NCBI GenBank assembly: GCA_900617975.1
Contig: UZAE01012335.1
Span: 2,430 to 31,042 of the forward strand
DNA: 28,613 nucleotides
Source: Rodentolepis nana
Taxonomy: Eukaryota; Platyhelminthes; Cestoda; Cyclophyllidea; Hymenolepididae
Direction of reading: 5' to 3'
Under the pieces are notes generated by a model. It had not been told where the DNA came from, ran no database searches, and was given only the letters and a program-made list of their open reading frames with translations. Made by a program: the position numbers and the translations under genes. Positions 21,301 to 27,375 of this stretch are shown here, in pieces (the first letter of the stretch is position 1; each line of letters begins with the position of its first letter).

Positions 21301-23754
21301 GGCCTATACTGTTGTTCTCCTGAACCCCCTGTTGAGCATTTCTATGGTCAAACACCAACGTGCGTTGGATTTCGGCTGATTGTAAATGGTGATTTAACAC
21401 AAGATGCCCATATATATTCCTTTTGTCTCCATTGTAACTTGCATAAAGATGTGAATTCCTTTAGATCTCAAACTCGATCGTTATTACCTCGAAGCGAATC
21501 CAGGAATGGCTGTTTCTGTGACGTGCTCAACAAAACGAGAGGGAGAACTCCAATGGCGTGGTCCCGACAGAAATTTAATCGCCTCCACACAAACTCGTCA
21601 TATCTCAGCCAGCAATTTGAATGGAGGAACCCAGAGCCTAATTCTTCTTTTAAATGAAGTTGGCTCCGAAAATGTCGGTGAATATCAGTGTTGCTTCCAA
21701 CCCAAAGAAGGTGAAGCACGTACTCCTGAGACATTTTCCCTGCGTCTGAAAGAATGTAAGTTGAGAAAGTACCACTCTTTAGAGGACCACACTTTCATAA
21801 ACTTCTTGTGCAAAATAGAAGAAGAATTGAAAGCCCACAGAGACATGTGACGTCACTTACCCATGTTCTTATTGAAATGCTACTTCTTAATTATTGTCAT
21901 GCTTCTTGCTTCATATTATTTCAGCCCATTTGTTAACAAATATGTTTTGGCAGGTCTGTGTTGTCTAGGCTATGATATCGTGTCTATAATCTTGAGCAAA
22001 TCTTAATCTATTGTAAGAGTTATTCCAGTTTAGAAGGTGACCAATAGTGTCTGGAGAAAATTAGAAAACTACTATATCTTCCAACTGTGGGAACATCAAT
22101 ATCCAAAGATAGAAACAGACAGGTGCAAAGTATCATATTAGGAAGACTCTAGCGACGTAACCAGAGGGCACAAATTGTGACCTATTCAAGGTCAAAGCCC
22201 AGGTGTTTGATGATGAGCAGCTTAAAGTCGAAAGATAATTCATACTCTGAATGAAGTGAAAACGATTGAAAACTAGTAAAATTCAATAAGCGAATAAAAC
22301 AGTTCAACGCTCGTTAGAAAAATGTCTTTATAAATTGTGGTGTGTTAGCCATTATCACTAAATGCTACTACTACCTCTATTTCTAGCTCTATTTGTGCGT
22401 CGGCAAATTCAACCAATAACATCCCTTCGTTTTGGTGAGATAGAAACATTAACTTGTGTTTCAAGCAAGCCAGCAGGGGAGAAGCAACCGCGTTTAAAAT
22501 GGTATCGAATTCAACCAGCCTCTCCTGGTTCTAATCCATCTAACGTCACGTTGGAGTCAGTTGGGTCCTTCGATGATGGTCATCTCGAAGTGATTGAAGA
22601 GACGGATGCTTCGTGTGAAGCGATTCTTCGAGTAAAACTGACTCCGGCTTCTCGAGGAAGATATGTTTGCGCCTCATTTACGGAGGAAGTGGTGGATCTA
22701 GCTAGTGAAGATAAAATACTAAAAGAAGAGTTGTTGCAGAAAGCTGTTCAGCATGTGCCTTCAGATGTTTCGTATAACAGTGGTAAGCAGAGCATACTAT
22801 TTACTAACTGCTATATTTGAGAATGGCAATATCTCCTAAACTAAGAGTTCAGCAGACTTTTTTTATAAATTAGACATACTTTATCTGACGTTGTTTTTAC
22901 TTTCAAAGTTAAAAACGGTGTAAAAGTCTCCTCTTTCCAGCCGTAGAAATCTCGGAACCCATTAGCTATCAAAATGGTGAAGGAGTGACCCTCCGATGCA
23001 CAGGTTATCCTTCACATGCTGGTGAACATCTCGAATGGGGCCTTAAAGAATTCCCCACTGATGATACCTACGTATTCAATGGCAATTCTCAGGACTTATT
23101 AGTGCTTGCCGATAAAGAGGTACTTAAAATTGACCACTAACTCTAAACTACTGATAAAGCGTTAGTAAAATTATATAAATATTTCCCTCACATTACAGAG
23201 AATCTCACATATTATGAGTTGTTTCCGACCAAATCTCACAAAATCAATTGCTAATTGGCCAGGCGCTGAAGTTTATAATCCTCTCTCTGCCAGACATGAG
23301 CTCTACTCACCAGATGAAATTGAAATCATTGCTTTATCGACGCTGATAGAAGACCCCATTTGTCAGGCAGCTATTGGGCAACTTGTCTGTTTCTATAGGA
23401 GCCATACACCACGTTCAGCGTCAAGTTCTTCACACCCGACCTCATTAGCCATGCTTACGGAAGTCGGACCGAACTCAAGGAAATTGTCAACTACTACTGA
23501 AGCTAAAATTTCATTGGATTCGATTAGAAGTGAGCCATTTGCTTATTCGATTGTAGAAAGTAGAGTATTCAAAATTGGTTAAATTTCTTCCCTTCCCAAT
23601 ATTTCCAGAGGCATATAGCAATCAGAATCTACAAGGGAGCGCCTCAATGCAGAAACCTGGACCCAATAAATCAATCTCCATCTACCGACACGAAATATTC
23701 ACTAGCCTTCTTGTCGCGCTCATAACGGCTATTACAGCTTCCCATGTCGTTTGA
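3186..23754 (+). CDS. Multi-exon FN3/immunoglobulin surface glycoprotein, probably GPI-anchored (5'-partial)
   Basis: Seventeen exons were threaded by GT-AG signals and phase: 3186-3391, 3791-3980, 12357-12554, 13567-13764, then either 14035-14126 or 16114-about 16280, then 16594-16801, 20037-20210, 20252-20425, 20495-20772, 20843-20912, 21065-21388, 21465-21755, 22387-22782, 22941-23119, 23199-23529 and 23609-23754. The product in this window is about 1,150 residues: two beta-sandwich-like modules, three FN3-like modules, four Ig domains, a Ser/Thr stalk and a hydrophobic C-terminus with no cytoplasmic tail. Many N-glycosylation sequons (for example NYT, NWT, NET, NRT, NCT, NKT, NFT, NVT) fit an extracellular protein. 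An adhesion or ligand-binding role at the surface is inferred from domain type only. Signal peptide and start codon are not in view. I recognise no orthologue by name, so no symbol is given. Confidence 0.85.
3392..3790 (+). other. Intron of 399 bases
   Basis: Starts GTGGGT and ends TTTTTAG. AT-rich; I see nothing else in it. Confidence 0.7.
3791..3980 (+). CDS. Exon 2 in window: second half of module 1
   Basis: A strong acceptor (GTGGTTTTTAG) and a near-consensus donor (ATCG|GTGAGT) bound it. It enters in phase 0 and leaves in phase 1. The translation includes ELSNWTVSANRIVTEDVYPD and DNETVIYRWILPNQNP, with sequons NWT and NET. TVIYRWILP looks like an F strand of an Ig/FN3-type sandwich, although no Ig cysteine is present. 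Confidence 0.8.
7612..7710 (+). other. Possible cryptic exon or coding relic
   Basis: A strong acceptor (TTTTATTTCCCAG) opens on a 33-codon frame ending in TAA. It reads AQTEDGTGEVGLEDPYYEAK, then ALTVLKCLNSWV. In the phase demanded by the upstream exon (phase 1) it instead gives 17 residues (GANRGWYGGSGSGRSIL) and a stop. It could be an alternative terminal exon, a decayed exon or a retrocopied fragment. I see no polyadenylation signal close behind it. Confidence 0.25.
7989..8003 (+). repeat. Poly-G run (15)
   Basis: Fifteen uninterrupted G between AATTATGT and AATATATG. Confidence 0.95.
8040..8470. promoter_or_regulatory. Candidate intronic regulatory patch
   Basis: This patch is less AT-rich than its surroundings and packs several recognisable motif types: TAAT-core homeodomain-like sites, TGACCT (about 8163) and AGGTCA (about 8315) nuclear-receptor half-sites, and ATAGCCATAGCAAC at 8222-8235, one base from an RFX X-box. 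It has no long open frame. Motifs this short occur by chance, so this is only a pointer for conservation tests. Confidence 0.2.
8781..9051 (+). mobile_element. SINE-like retroposon with 16-bp target-site duplication
   Basis: ATTTTGATTTTAAGCC occurs exactly at 8781-8796 and 9036-9051. Between them, 8797-9035 begins GGGGTGTGTGGTAGACT and ends GCCCGCCATTTGAAATAAAT. The body is pyrimidine-rich and is the reverse complement, with divergence, of the copies at 11834, 24157 and 27039. A long perfect duplication and an A/T-rich tail at one end are what LINE-driven target-primed reverse transcription leaves. It is shorter than the other full copies (239 against about 320 bases); the CACGTGG part of the head is missing or altered. 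It has no coding capacity. Confidence 0.85.
10464..10477 (+). repeat. Interrupted poly-G run
   Basis: Seven G, one A, six G. It is a weaker member of the window's poly-G set. Confidence 0.9.
11822..12160 (-). mobile_element. SINE-like retroposon, antisense to the gene
   Basis: The element spans about 11834-12148. It is flanked by ATAGTTCAGTAT (11822-11833) and ATAGTTCAATAT (12149-12160), a 12-base duplication with one mismatch. Read on the minus strand it starts GGGGTGTGCAATAGACTTAC and ends in CGCCTGCCATTTGATT plus an A/T tail. On the + strand it carries the E-box-like palindrome CACGTG (12118-12123) and a perfect donor-like GAG|GTAAGT (12127). It sits about 200 bases before the exon at 12357. 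Confidence 0.85.
12357..12554 (+). CDS. Exon 3 in window: first half of module 2
   Basis: The acceptor is TTACTTTAG and the donor TCGG|GTGAGC. It enters and leaves in phase 1, with 198 bases. The translation includes MKPLESVRAWVMSKTDSLLH, HILIFCQHSDSSGV and VELLSYGCDPDAAP. RAWVMSK and LLHILIFC look like paired beta strands. It has the same length and phase as the next exon; together they make 132 residues, the size of module 1. Confidence 0.82.
12555..13566 (+). other. Intron of 1,012 bases
   Basis: Starts GTGAGC and ends TTACTTAG. AT-rich, and I see no repeat copy or coding segment inside. Confidence 0.7.
13567..13764 (+). CDS. Exon 4 in window: second half of module 2
   Basis: The acceptor is GTTACTTAG; the donor GAAG|GTATTT is acceptable but not strong. 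Phase is 1 in and 1 out, with 198 bases. The translation includes GVERMTYGLAVNIILKDY and TFYRYDLQAAIGENRTSLLV. The second part has the shape of the last two strands of an Ig/FN3-like sandwich (Y-x-Y-x-L-x-A-x-x-G-E-N), with sequon NRT. It lines up with TVIYRWILP in exon 2, suggesting the two 132-residue modules are related. Its phase-1 end can join either exon 14035 or exon 16114. Confidence 0.82.
14035..14126 (+). CDS. Exon 5a: first half of FN3 module A (alternative to 16114)
   Basis: The acceptor is TTTCAATAG and the donor CCG|GTAAGT is perfect. It enters in phase 1 and leaves in phase 0. It encodes 31 residues including DVFMTKYYTT and NIRAEIQVALLSP. Joined straight to the exon at 16594 it gives LLSP followed by ILLDHLNCT, which lines up with EYTVDVTLED and LAALNCT in FN3 module B. 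Joining it to the exon at 16114 instead breaks the frame within nine codons. Confidence 0.8.
14127..16113 (+). other. Intron or inter-exon stretch with a poly-C run
   Basis: About 2 kb of AT-rich sequence with a C19 run at 14420. I searched it for a small exon that would enter in phase 0 and leave in phase 1, to link 14126 to 16114, and found none. Confidence 0.55.
14420..14438 (+). repeat. Poly-C run (19)
   Basis: Nineteen uninterrupted C, the longest homopolymer of this type in the window, followed by ACCCACTCC. Confidence 0.95.
16114..16280 (+). CDS. Exon 5b: alternative first half of FN3 module A, or alternative terminal exon
   Basis: A good acceptor (ATTCCATTTTTAG) opens on a frame needing phase-1 entry. 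Exon 13567-13764 supplies that (G plus TG makes Val) and exon 14035 does not. The translation includes LPNTSMMSCSKNEVFSDTC, CYEFRVTMELSNWKNL and QSYKAKTTNNAGYFDQ. YEFRVTMELS aligns with EYTVDVTLED of FN3 module B, and its 56 residues match the 58 of that module's first exon. The 3' end is uncertain: a weak donor (TGT|GTCGAT) at 16281 gives phase 0, as the next exon needs; otherwise the frame stops at TAA 16293-16295 and the exon would be terminal. Confidence 0.55.
16281..16593 (+). other. Short intron-like stretch (313 bases)
   Basis: Runs from the weak donor after exon 5b to the acceptor GGCATTTTAG. AT-rich, and nothing else is seen. Confidence 0.45.
16594..16801 (+). CDS. Exon 6: second half of FN3 module A
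   Basis: The acceptor is GGGCATTTTAG and the donor CCTC|GTAAGT is strong. It enters in phase 0 (the only open frame) and leaves in phase 1. The translation includes LDHLNCTNGSLKLTPSWGPD, TVFDLTAPKYMKKLNFTIDV and ENCKRTEFSLPNP. KKLNFTIDVVIG followed by TEFSLP resembles the F and G strands at the end of an FN3 domain. Sequons are NCT, NKT and NFT. With exon 5a the module is 100 residues; with exon 5b, 125. Confidence 0.82.
17283..17292 (+). repeat. Poly-G run (10)
   Basis: Ten G followed by AGAGGGG. It lies 165 bases before a C10 run (17458-17467), so the two could pair as a G/C-only inverted repeat. Confidence 0.93.
17458..17467 (+). repeat. Poly-C run (10)
   Basis: Ten C after CACTCCTACCT. 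See the G10 run at 17283. Confidence 0.93.
18480..19737 (-). pseudogene. Decayed coding-like region, probable retrocopy, unidentified
   Basis: Reading from 19737 downward, several frames in succession look like protein but are broken by stops and frame changes. They include LLYFALNVDTIGDIVDLRS and PIERLSLDKLNSLLATFHSF (frame 19396-19707), EEMLDRIFELISELGSTLD (19320-19378), IFSLLRDADVVNICTKCIDI (frame 19073-19345), VPPNQYLININSPILQENYR (about 18880-18950) and SMKLVNTFLRQYLLSVQSGH (about 18560-18620). No introns separate the blocks, which would fit a processed pseudogene. I do not recognise the parent protein, and some blocks could be chance in AT-rich DNA. Confidence 0.35.
20037..20210 (+). 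CDS. Exon 7: first half of FN3 module B
   Basis: The acceptor is CAATTTCTTGCAG and the donor AATT|GTAAGT is strong. Phase is 1 in and 1 out, with 174 bases. The translation includes ETINIEFENTTGILSWEF, AVSEYTVDVTLEDIGCGT and DNVTLNYLAALN. ILSWEF (B strand with the FN3 tryptophan) and EYTVDVTLED (C strand) are good FN3 landmarks. Sequons include NTT and NVT. Confidence 0.87.
20211..20251 (+). other. Tiny intron (41 bases)
   Basis: GTAAGT opens it and CTCATTAAG closes it. Reading straight through instead meets a stop 26 codons later at TGA (20302). Removing it links T with GC to restore Cys and keeps the next frame open to its donor. The resulting LNCT matches LNCT in FN3 module A, which supports the join. 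Confidence 0.75.
20252..20425 (+). CDS. Exon 8: second half of FN3 module B
   Basis: It enters and leaves in phase 1 (donor CAAG|GTGAGA), again 174 bases. The translation includes KTRGCTTHLWSVEQFLNKRD, ILANYIITISPNYDSFYSG and GAPSQLKFTHGEQ. ANYIITISPNYDSFYSG is a convincing FN3 F strand and turn, and QLKFTHG the G strand. The whole module is 116 residues, identical in length to module C. Confidence 0.82.
20495..20772 (+). CDS. Exon 9: main part of FN3 module C
   Basis: The acceptor is TTGTACCTTAG after a 69-base intron. Phase is 1 in and 0 out. The donor is best placed at CGC|GTGACA; GTACGC six bases earlier is an in-phase alternative that drops two residues. The translation includes SPWTQAVVLQPSRKAQCAEV, ASFELTAYAILAHGK and TYKVTNLQPGREYKIKV. 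The last is a textbook FN3 ending (L-x-P-G-x-x-Y-x-I-x-V). Confidence 0.85.
20843..20912 (+). CDS. Exon 10: last strand of FN3 module C
   Basis: The acceptor is TTTTTCTTTCTAG and the donor GATG|GTAAGT is perfect. Phase is 0 in and 1 out, with 70 bases. It encodes FIKYPGNLSDLVSEEVTFTT and then PD. This is the F-G turn and G strand that follow YKIKVR in exon 9. The join (about 70-base intron) is firm. Confidence 0.87.
21065..21388 (+). CDS. Exon 11: immunoglobulin domain 1
   Basis: The acceptor is TTCATTAACACCAG and the donor AATG|GTGATT. A single exon of 324 bases, phase 1 in and out, encodes one Ig domain of 108 residues. Landmarks are the B-strand cysteine in SLLFNCSAA, the core tryptophan in VRWLRSG, the E strand LTASLSIPKIDD and the F strand in AGLYCCSPEPP. 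The F-strand cysteine is doubled. A further cysteine in TPTCVGF could form an extra disulphide. Confidence 0.93.
21465..21755 (+). CDS. Exon 12: immunoglobulin domain 2
   Basis: The acceptor is GAATTCCTTTAG and the donor GAAT|GTAAGT is perfect. It is a single exon of 291 bases, phase 1 in and out. Landmarks are AVSVTCSTK (B-strand Cys), LQWRGPD (core Trp), SLILLLNEVGSEN (E strand) and VGEYQCCFQPK (F strand, again with a CC pair), then TFSLRLKE (G strand). It follows the previous domain after a 76-base intron. Confidence 0.93.
21756..22386 (+). other. Intron of 631 bases, possible old SINE remnant
   Basis: Starts GTAAGT and ends CCTCTATTTCTAG. Around 22085-22330 it has GGAACATCAA followed by AGAAACAGACAGGTGCAAAG, which faintly echoes the inner part of the SINE family (compare 24232-24310). 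The ends are not recognisable. Confidence 0.45.
22387..22782 (+). CDS. Exon 13: immunoglobulin domain 3
   Basis: The acceptor is CTCTATTTCTAG and the donor AGTG|GTAAGC. It is a single exon of 396 bases, phase 1 in and out. Landmarks are IETLTCVSSK (B-strand Cys), RLKWYRIQPA (core Trp), AILRVKLTPASRG (E strand) and RYVCASFTEE (F strand). The domain is followed by an acidic-basic stretch (about 720 to 780 of the 22 kb line, reading LASEDKILKEELLQKA) that looks helical and could be a linker. One sequon (NVT) lies between the C and E strands. Confidence 0.92.
22941..23119 (+). CDS. Exon 14: first half of immunoglobulin domain 4
   Basis: The acceptor is CTCCTCTTTCCAG; the donor GAG|GTACTT is acceptable. 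Phase is 1 in and 0 out. Landmarks are EGVTLRCTGYPS (B-strand Cys) and EHLEWGLKEFP (core Trp). Reading past the donor meets a stop within eight codons, which supports splicing here. Confidence 0.87.
23199..23529 (+). CDS. Exon 15: second half of Ig domain 4 and start of the stalk
   Basis: The acceptor is CCCTCACATTACAG and the preferred donor AGAA|GTGAGC; phase is 0 in and 1 out. The F-strand cysteine is in IGQLVCFYRSHTP. An unusually long insert separates it from the first half and holds two extra cysteines (SCFRPN and DPICQAA). After the domain the chain becomes Ser/Thr-rich (RSASSSSHPTS and LSTTTEAKISLDS), like an O-glycosylated stalk. Unspliced, the frame would run to TAA at 23581-23583. 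Confidence 0.83.
23609..23754 (+). CDS. Exon 16: stalk end and probable GPI-anchor signal, stop codon
   Basis: The acceptor is CAATATTTCCAG, entered in phase 1. It encodes AYSNQNLQGSASMQKPGPNK, then a short polar spacer with a charged RHE, and ends FTSLLVALITAITASHVV followed by TGA. The hydrophobic segment is the very C-terminus with no basic stop-transfer or cytoplasmic tail. This is the usual form of a GPI attachment signal. A tail-less membrane segment is the alternative. The attachment residue cannot be fixed by eye; small residues (G, S, A, N) upstream are candidates. Confidence 0.85.
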
Positions 23755-24045
23755 TTTGGGTCTCATTGAAAATTCAATTCCACTTCCCTCTCAGAGAAAA
23801 TGTATTTTTTTCTCCCCCTATGTCCTTGTATCTAAGATCTGGGAATGTGGTTAACGCAGGTCTAATCACAAATTGCCTTGAATTTCTTAATGCTTTTTCT
23901 CGTCTTGTGCATAGTTTATCTTTACCAGATAATACGCGCCTATTGCGAATATTGCTGCTGCTGTTATTACACACTTCTGTACCTTCTGTACCTCTTAGGA
24001 CTATGCATTTTGTTGGAAAATGCAATAAAGTTTGAAGATAGCCTG
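23755..24045 (+). other. Probable 3' untranslated region
   Basis: About 290 bases follow the TGA before cleavage expected 15-20 bases after AATAAA. The short frames here are antisense or chance. Confidence 0.6.
24024..24029 (+). promoter_or_regulatory. Polyadenylation signal AATAAA
   Basis: The first canonical AATAAA downstream of the stop codon, in GCAATAAAGTTTG, with T-rich sequence about 25 bases further on (ATTATTTTTTTG). Confidence 0.65.
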
Positions 24046-24156
24046 TTGAATTATTTTTTTGTAAACGCTAAATCAAAAATTAGAAGAGGCATAATTTTGG
24101 AAATTTATTTGGAGATTTTAAGTAAGTACGTGGGTTATTGGAACTATTAAAATACT

Positions 24157-24473
24157 TATATCAAGTGGCAGGTTTTATGATAGTTATTATTAGCCCTTTA
24201 GTTGACTTCGAGCTTCAAAGAGAGGAGGAGGAACATCAAGGTCATAAAGGCTGAGAGAGAACAGAAGAGTGATTAACAGATGTGAAAGAGATAGACAGAC
24301 ACAAAGGCAGAGAAAAGGTAAGGTGAGTACTCTGGAAGGGGTCGAATATGACGTGCAATCGAGTCATGGTAGATTGAAGTCAAAAGTCAACTTCCTGTTT
24401 ATAGACTTTGCCGTATGAGAATAAGTTGCCCAGGGTGCCTCACGTGGAGGTAAGTCTATCGCACACCTCACTA
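24157..24473 (-). mobile_element. SINE-like retroposon, older copy
   Basis: It shares both ends with the copies at 11834 and 27039. One end is TCAAGTGGCAGG and TTAGCCCTTTAGTTGACTTC; the other GCCCAGGGTGCCTCACGTGG and AGGTAAGTCTATCGCACACC. It carries CACGTG at 24441-24446 and GTAAGT at 24450. The flanks (ACTATTAAAATACTT and ACTAGAAAAATTTG) may be a decayed duplication but differ at several bases. It starts about 110 bases after the expected 3' end of the gene. Confidence 0.75.
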
Positions 24474-25617
24474 GAAAAATTTGTCTACGCGCCAGTGCCT
24501 TAGCAGCTCACTCACGTTTCCAAAGATTTCGTGACACCGAGCGTCAAGGCTCTCTATTTCCTCTTAACTCACACATTTCCATTGTGAGTGGTGTTCTAGT
24601 AAGCACAGTATAAATCCCTTATTTACTTTCTCCATTCGAACGGTATCTTCTTTCTCACCGAATACTTTCATTACGTCCTCATTATGGATTTAACAAAAGT
24701 TTGCAGATTATACAGCCTTTTATATGTAAAGTAACACAGCGGTTAACTCAACACTTCTGAAATTGAGCTTAGAGGTTTCCCCTAGGGGTCATTAATGCCA
24801 TTTCTACACCAGTCATTTTTCATCCATTGTTCATGCTCAGCGTCATCCGTTTGTGCTTAGGAAAAAGGGATAACTAGTACTTCTCTTCTCATCCTAAAGG
24901 AAGAATATGGCCTCTATCCAAACGACTTTTTGAAGGGGCTCAAACTGAATCCCATATCAACACTTAAGTTGACTTATGGCCTGTCTTAGGCCAATCATTC
25001 AAAACGTTTATAAGACTTGAAACTATCGTAAATCATTCATTGGAATTGCTTGTTGTCTGTTGCACCTGAGCATGGCTTTCACTTCCACACCCCGTTGGCA
25101 TCATGGTATTTCACTGACTTTGATCGAATTCTCTCAAGGTATTGAGCTACGCCACTCAAGATCATAACTGAGATTTTCTGTTTTAAGGCTCAATAAGTCT
25201 ACATAAACTGTCATTAACCAATACCTTTTTTGAGTTTTTTAATTCTCCTTTGTCGTTGAGTCAGCAAATTGGGATGACTTTTCAAAGTAAGCTAAAGGTA
25301 AAGTCTTCATCGTTTGATGTTTTTTTCAAAGTCCTAAAATCACTCAACAAAACTTAACTTGTGGGCTTGGCAACAAACACCACTTGATATTCGCCATTAC
25401 CATTACCATTCAATTTCGTCGCCCCCAATTTGTGGGCAAGTAGTCCTACGACAACGGCAACAATGTCAATTATAATACCTGAATGATTTCTCTCACTTTG
25501 CATTACAGAACGTTTACTCACTTTCTGTTGACATTGACTCTTCCGTTATGAATTTATGGTCCTGGTGAAACGGCAGACCCACCAGCGAAATGGCATTACT
25601 AGGCTAAGAGAGAGCGA

Positions 25618-25628
25618 GGGGGGGGGGG
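25618..25628 (+). repeat. Poly-G run (11)
   Basis: Eleven G following AGAGAGAGCGA. Confidence 0.95.
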
Positions 25629-26881
25629 TAATGACAAAAGAAAATTGAGCCCTTTAATTTGATCAATCTGATGTGCTCTACAGATATACAAGATATCTTG
25701 AGTTGCTGATGTTGGGATGCTTAGACGCCACCAGACTGATAAAGCTTTTTGTCCAACCACGAGAAAACCTGTGGGAATTGGTTATGTCTAAACTAAACAA
25801 GCGTAGCAACCGTTCGCATTGAACTAGTCTCTTATCCGTTTTCCATGCCAAAAAAATCAATCACTAGAATACGCATATTTGGGTTTACGCTCTAACTGTG
25901 GTATGCCGAACCTTGATGCTTAAAGCGACATTTGTATGAACTTACGAGCACAATTTAGGTGTATAGTAGACCCACACTCCATAAAAGTGCATTCGCTGTG
26001 ACATGCAAAAACAGGCTAAGCTGTCCTAATTACTAATGCAACTCTGAGTCAAGCACTGATGGGAATGGACGCTTGTGAGGGATCAGGTGATCTCCAGGGC
26101 TCAATTTGTGCTTTTTGTAGTTGAAAGTGCAGGCCCCCAGAACGCCGTTTTTCTCATCAAATAAAGAGTGACTTTTGTTGTAACTTATTTGTGGGTGTAA
26201 ATCGTCTGTAACCTTAAGCGAAAGGTTAACCGCAAAATTTTCACAGACCGTTTCTCCCGCTAATAGTACTGTTCAGAAAATGAATACTCAATTTAGAACT
26301 ACAGGTTCGGTAATAAACACCAAACGTAGCCATTTATAAATGTTCCTTGAAATATATTCAGCATATTCACGGGACTCTGATAAGAAGTCCACGGAACTCT
26401 CTCCTCCCGACTTAAGAATTGGAACCGTTATAATAGCAATCATGGGAAGTGGGGGTGATGCTCTAATCAACAGGAGGAGTGGTGAAATACGCATTTTTCC
26501 TTGGAAGGGTCTCCTTCATCCAGGTGGATCGTTGTTAACCCCACCCCACAATGGGATTGTAGTGTTTAATTTCGTTTGAACAAGATAAAAGTATTAAATT
26601 TTGAGCAGATTGTGGTATTTTTCGTTATAAATGCATTTCCAACACCTTGTCTACTAATTTCCCCCTTGGTCACTCCTTTGCCTAAAAGAATTTCCATTTT
26701 GGGTTGCTGCAAATGGAGGGATAGTGAAGTCAAAGTTAGAATAGACCTCAAAAAACGGAAAAATTCGTCACAATAAATAAAGGACGATTATGCTAAAAAG
26801 AAGCCAAGTAACCTAGGCAAGCAAATTAGACTTTGAGTGATCTCTTCAACAGTAGAAGTGTCTGGAAATTACGGTGGTATA

Positions 26882-26898
26882 GGGGGGGGGGGGGGGGG
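26882..26898 (+). repeat. Poly-G run (about 17)
   Basis: About seventeen uninterrupted G, then TTGGG. It is the longest G run on this strand and lies about 125 bases before the SINE duplication at 27024. Confidence 0.95.
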
Positions 26899-27023
26899 TT
26901 GGGTAATACACCTGGTATTCACTAATCATAAATTGATTATCATTATTTCAAGGCGACAATTTGAACACTACAGACAGACCTCGATAAATTTTCATGTGAG
27001 TGGTCCACTGGCTTTTGATCCAG

Positions 27024-27375
27024 CCGTCTTTACGCAGTATTTATTTATATCAAATGGCAGGCGTCTTGATCGTTATCATTAGCCCTTTAGTTGACTTCGG
27101 GCTTTGCAGAGGGGGGAGGAACATCAAATTGAAAAAAGTCGAGAGGGGAGGAGGGAAGAGAAGAGTGTTTCAAAGATGTAGGAGACAAACACGAAGGTAG
27201 AAAAAAAGGTGAGGTGAGTACTGTGAAGTGGTGGAATTTGGCATAGAGTGAGGTGATGGCTGTTTGAAGTGAGAAGTAAACTGCCAGTTAATAGAATTTT
27301 TTGCCGTATGAATATACGTTGCCCAGGGTGCACCACGTGGAGGTAAGTCTATCGCACACCCCGTCTTTACGCAGT
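27024..27375 (-). mobile_element. SINE-like retroposon with perfect 15-bp target-site duplication
   Basis: CCGTCTTTACGCAGT occurs exactly at 27024-27038 and 27361-27375. The 322-base element between them (27039-27360) reads on the minus strand from GGTGTGCGATAGACTTACC to GCCATTTGATATAAATAAAT. The body on the + strand is purine-rich (GAGAGGGGAGGAGGGAAG). It carries CACGTG at 27334-27339 and a donor-like GAG|GTAAGT at 27343. The perfect duplication points to a relatively recent insertion. It does not encode protein. Confidence 0.88.

Noticed and set aside
23530..23583. Reading through to TAA 23581 as the protein end
   Set aside because: A good GTGAGC donor in the right phase leads to an exon with a clear hydrophobic C-terminal signal and stop.
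26340..26579. 79-codon + frame as a gene
   Set aside because: Overlaps an equally long minus frame, has no splice or promoter context and no recognisable motif.
11834..27360. The repeat family as solo LTRs or MITEs
   Set aside because: Target duplications are 12-16 bases and one end has an A/T tail, with no terminal inverted repeats and no TG...CA ends with 4-6 base duplications.
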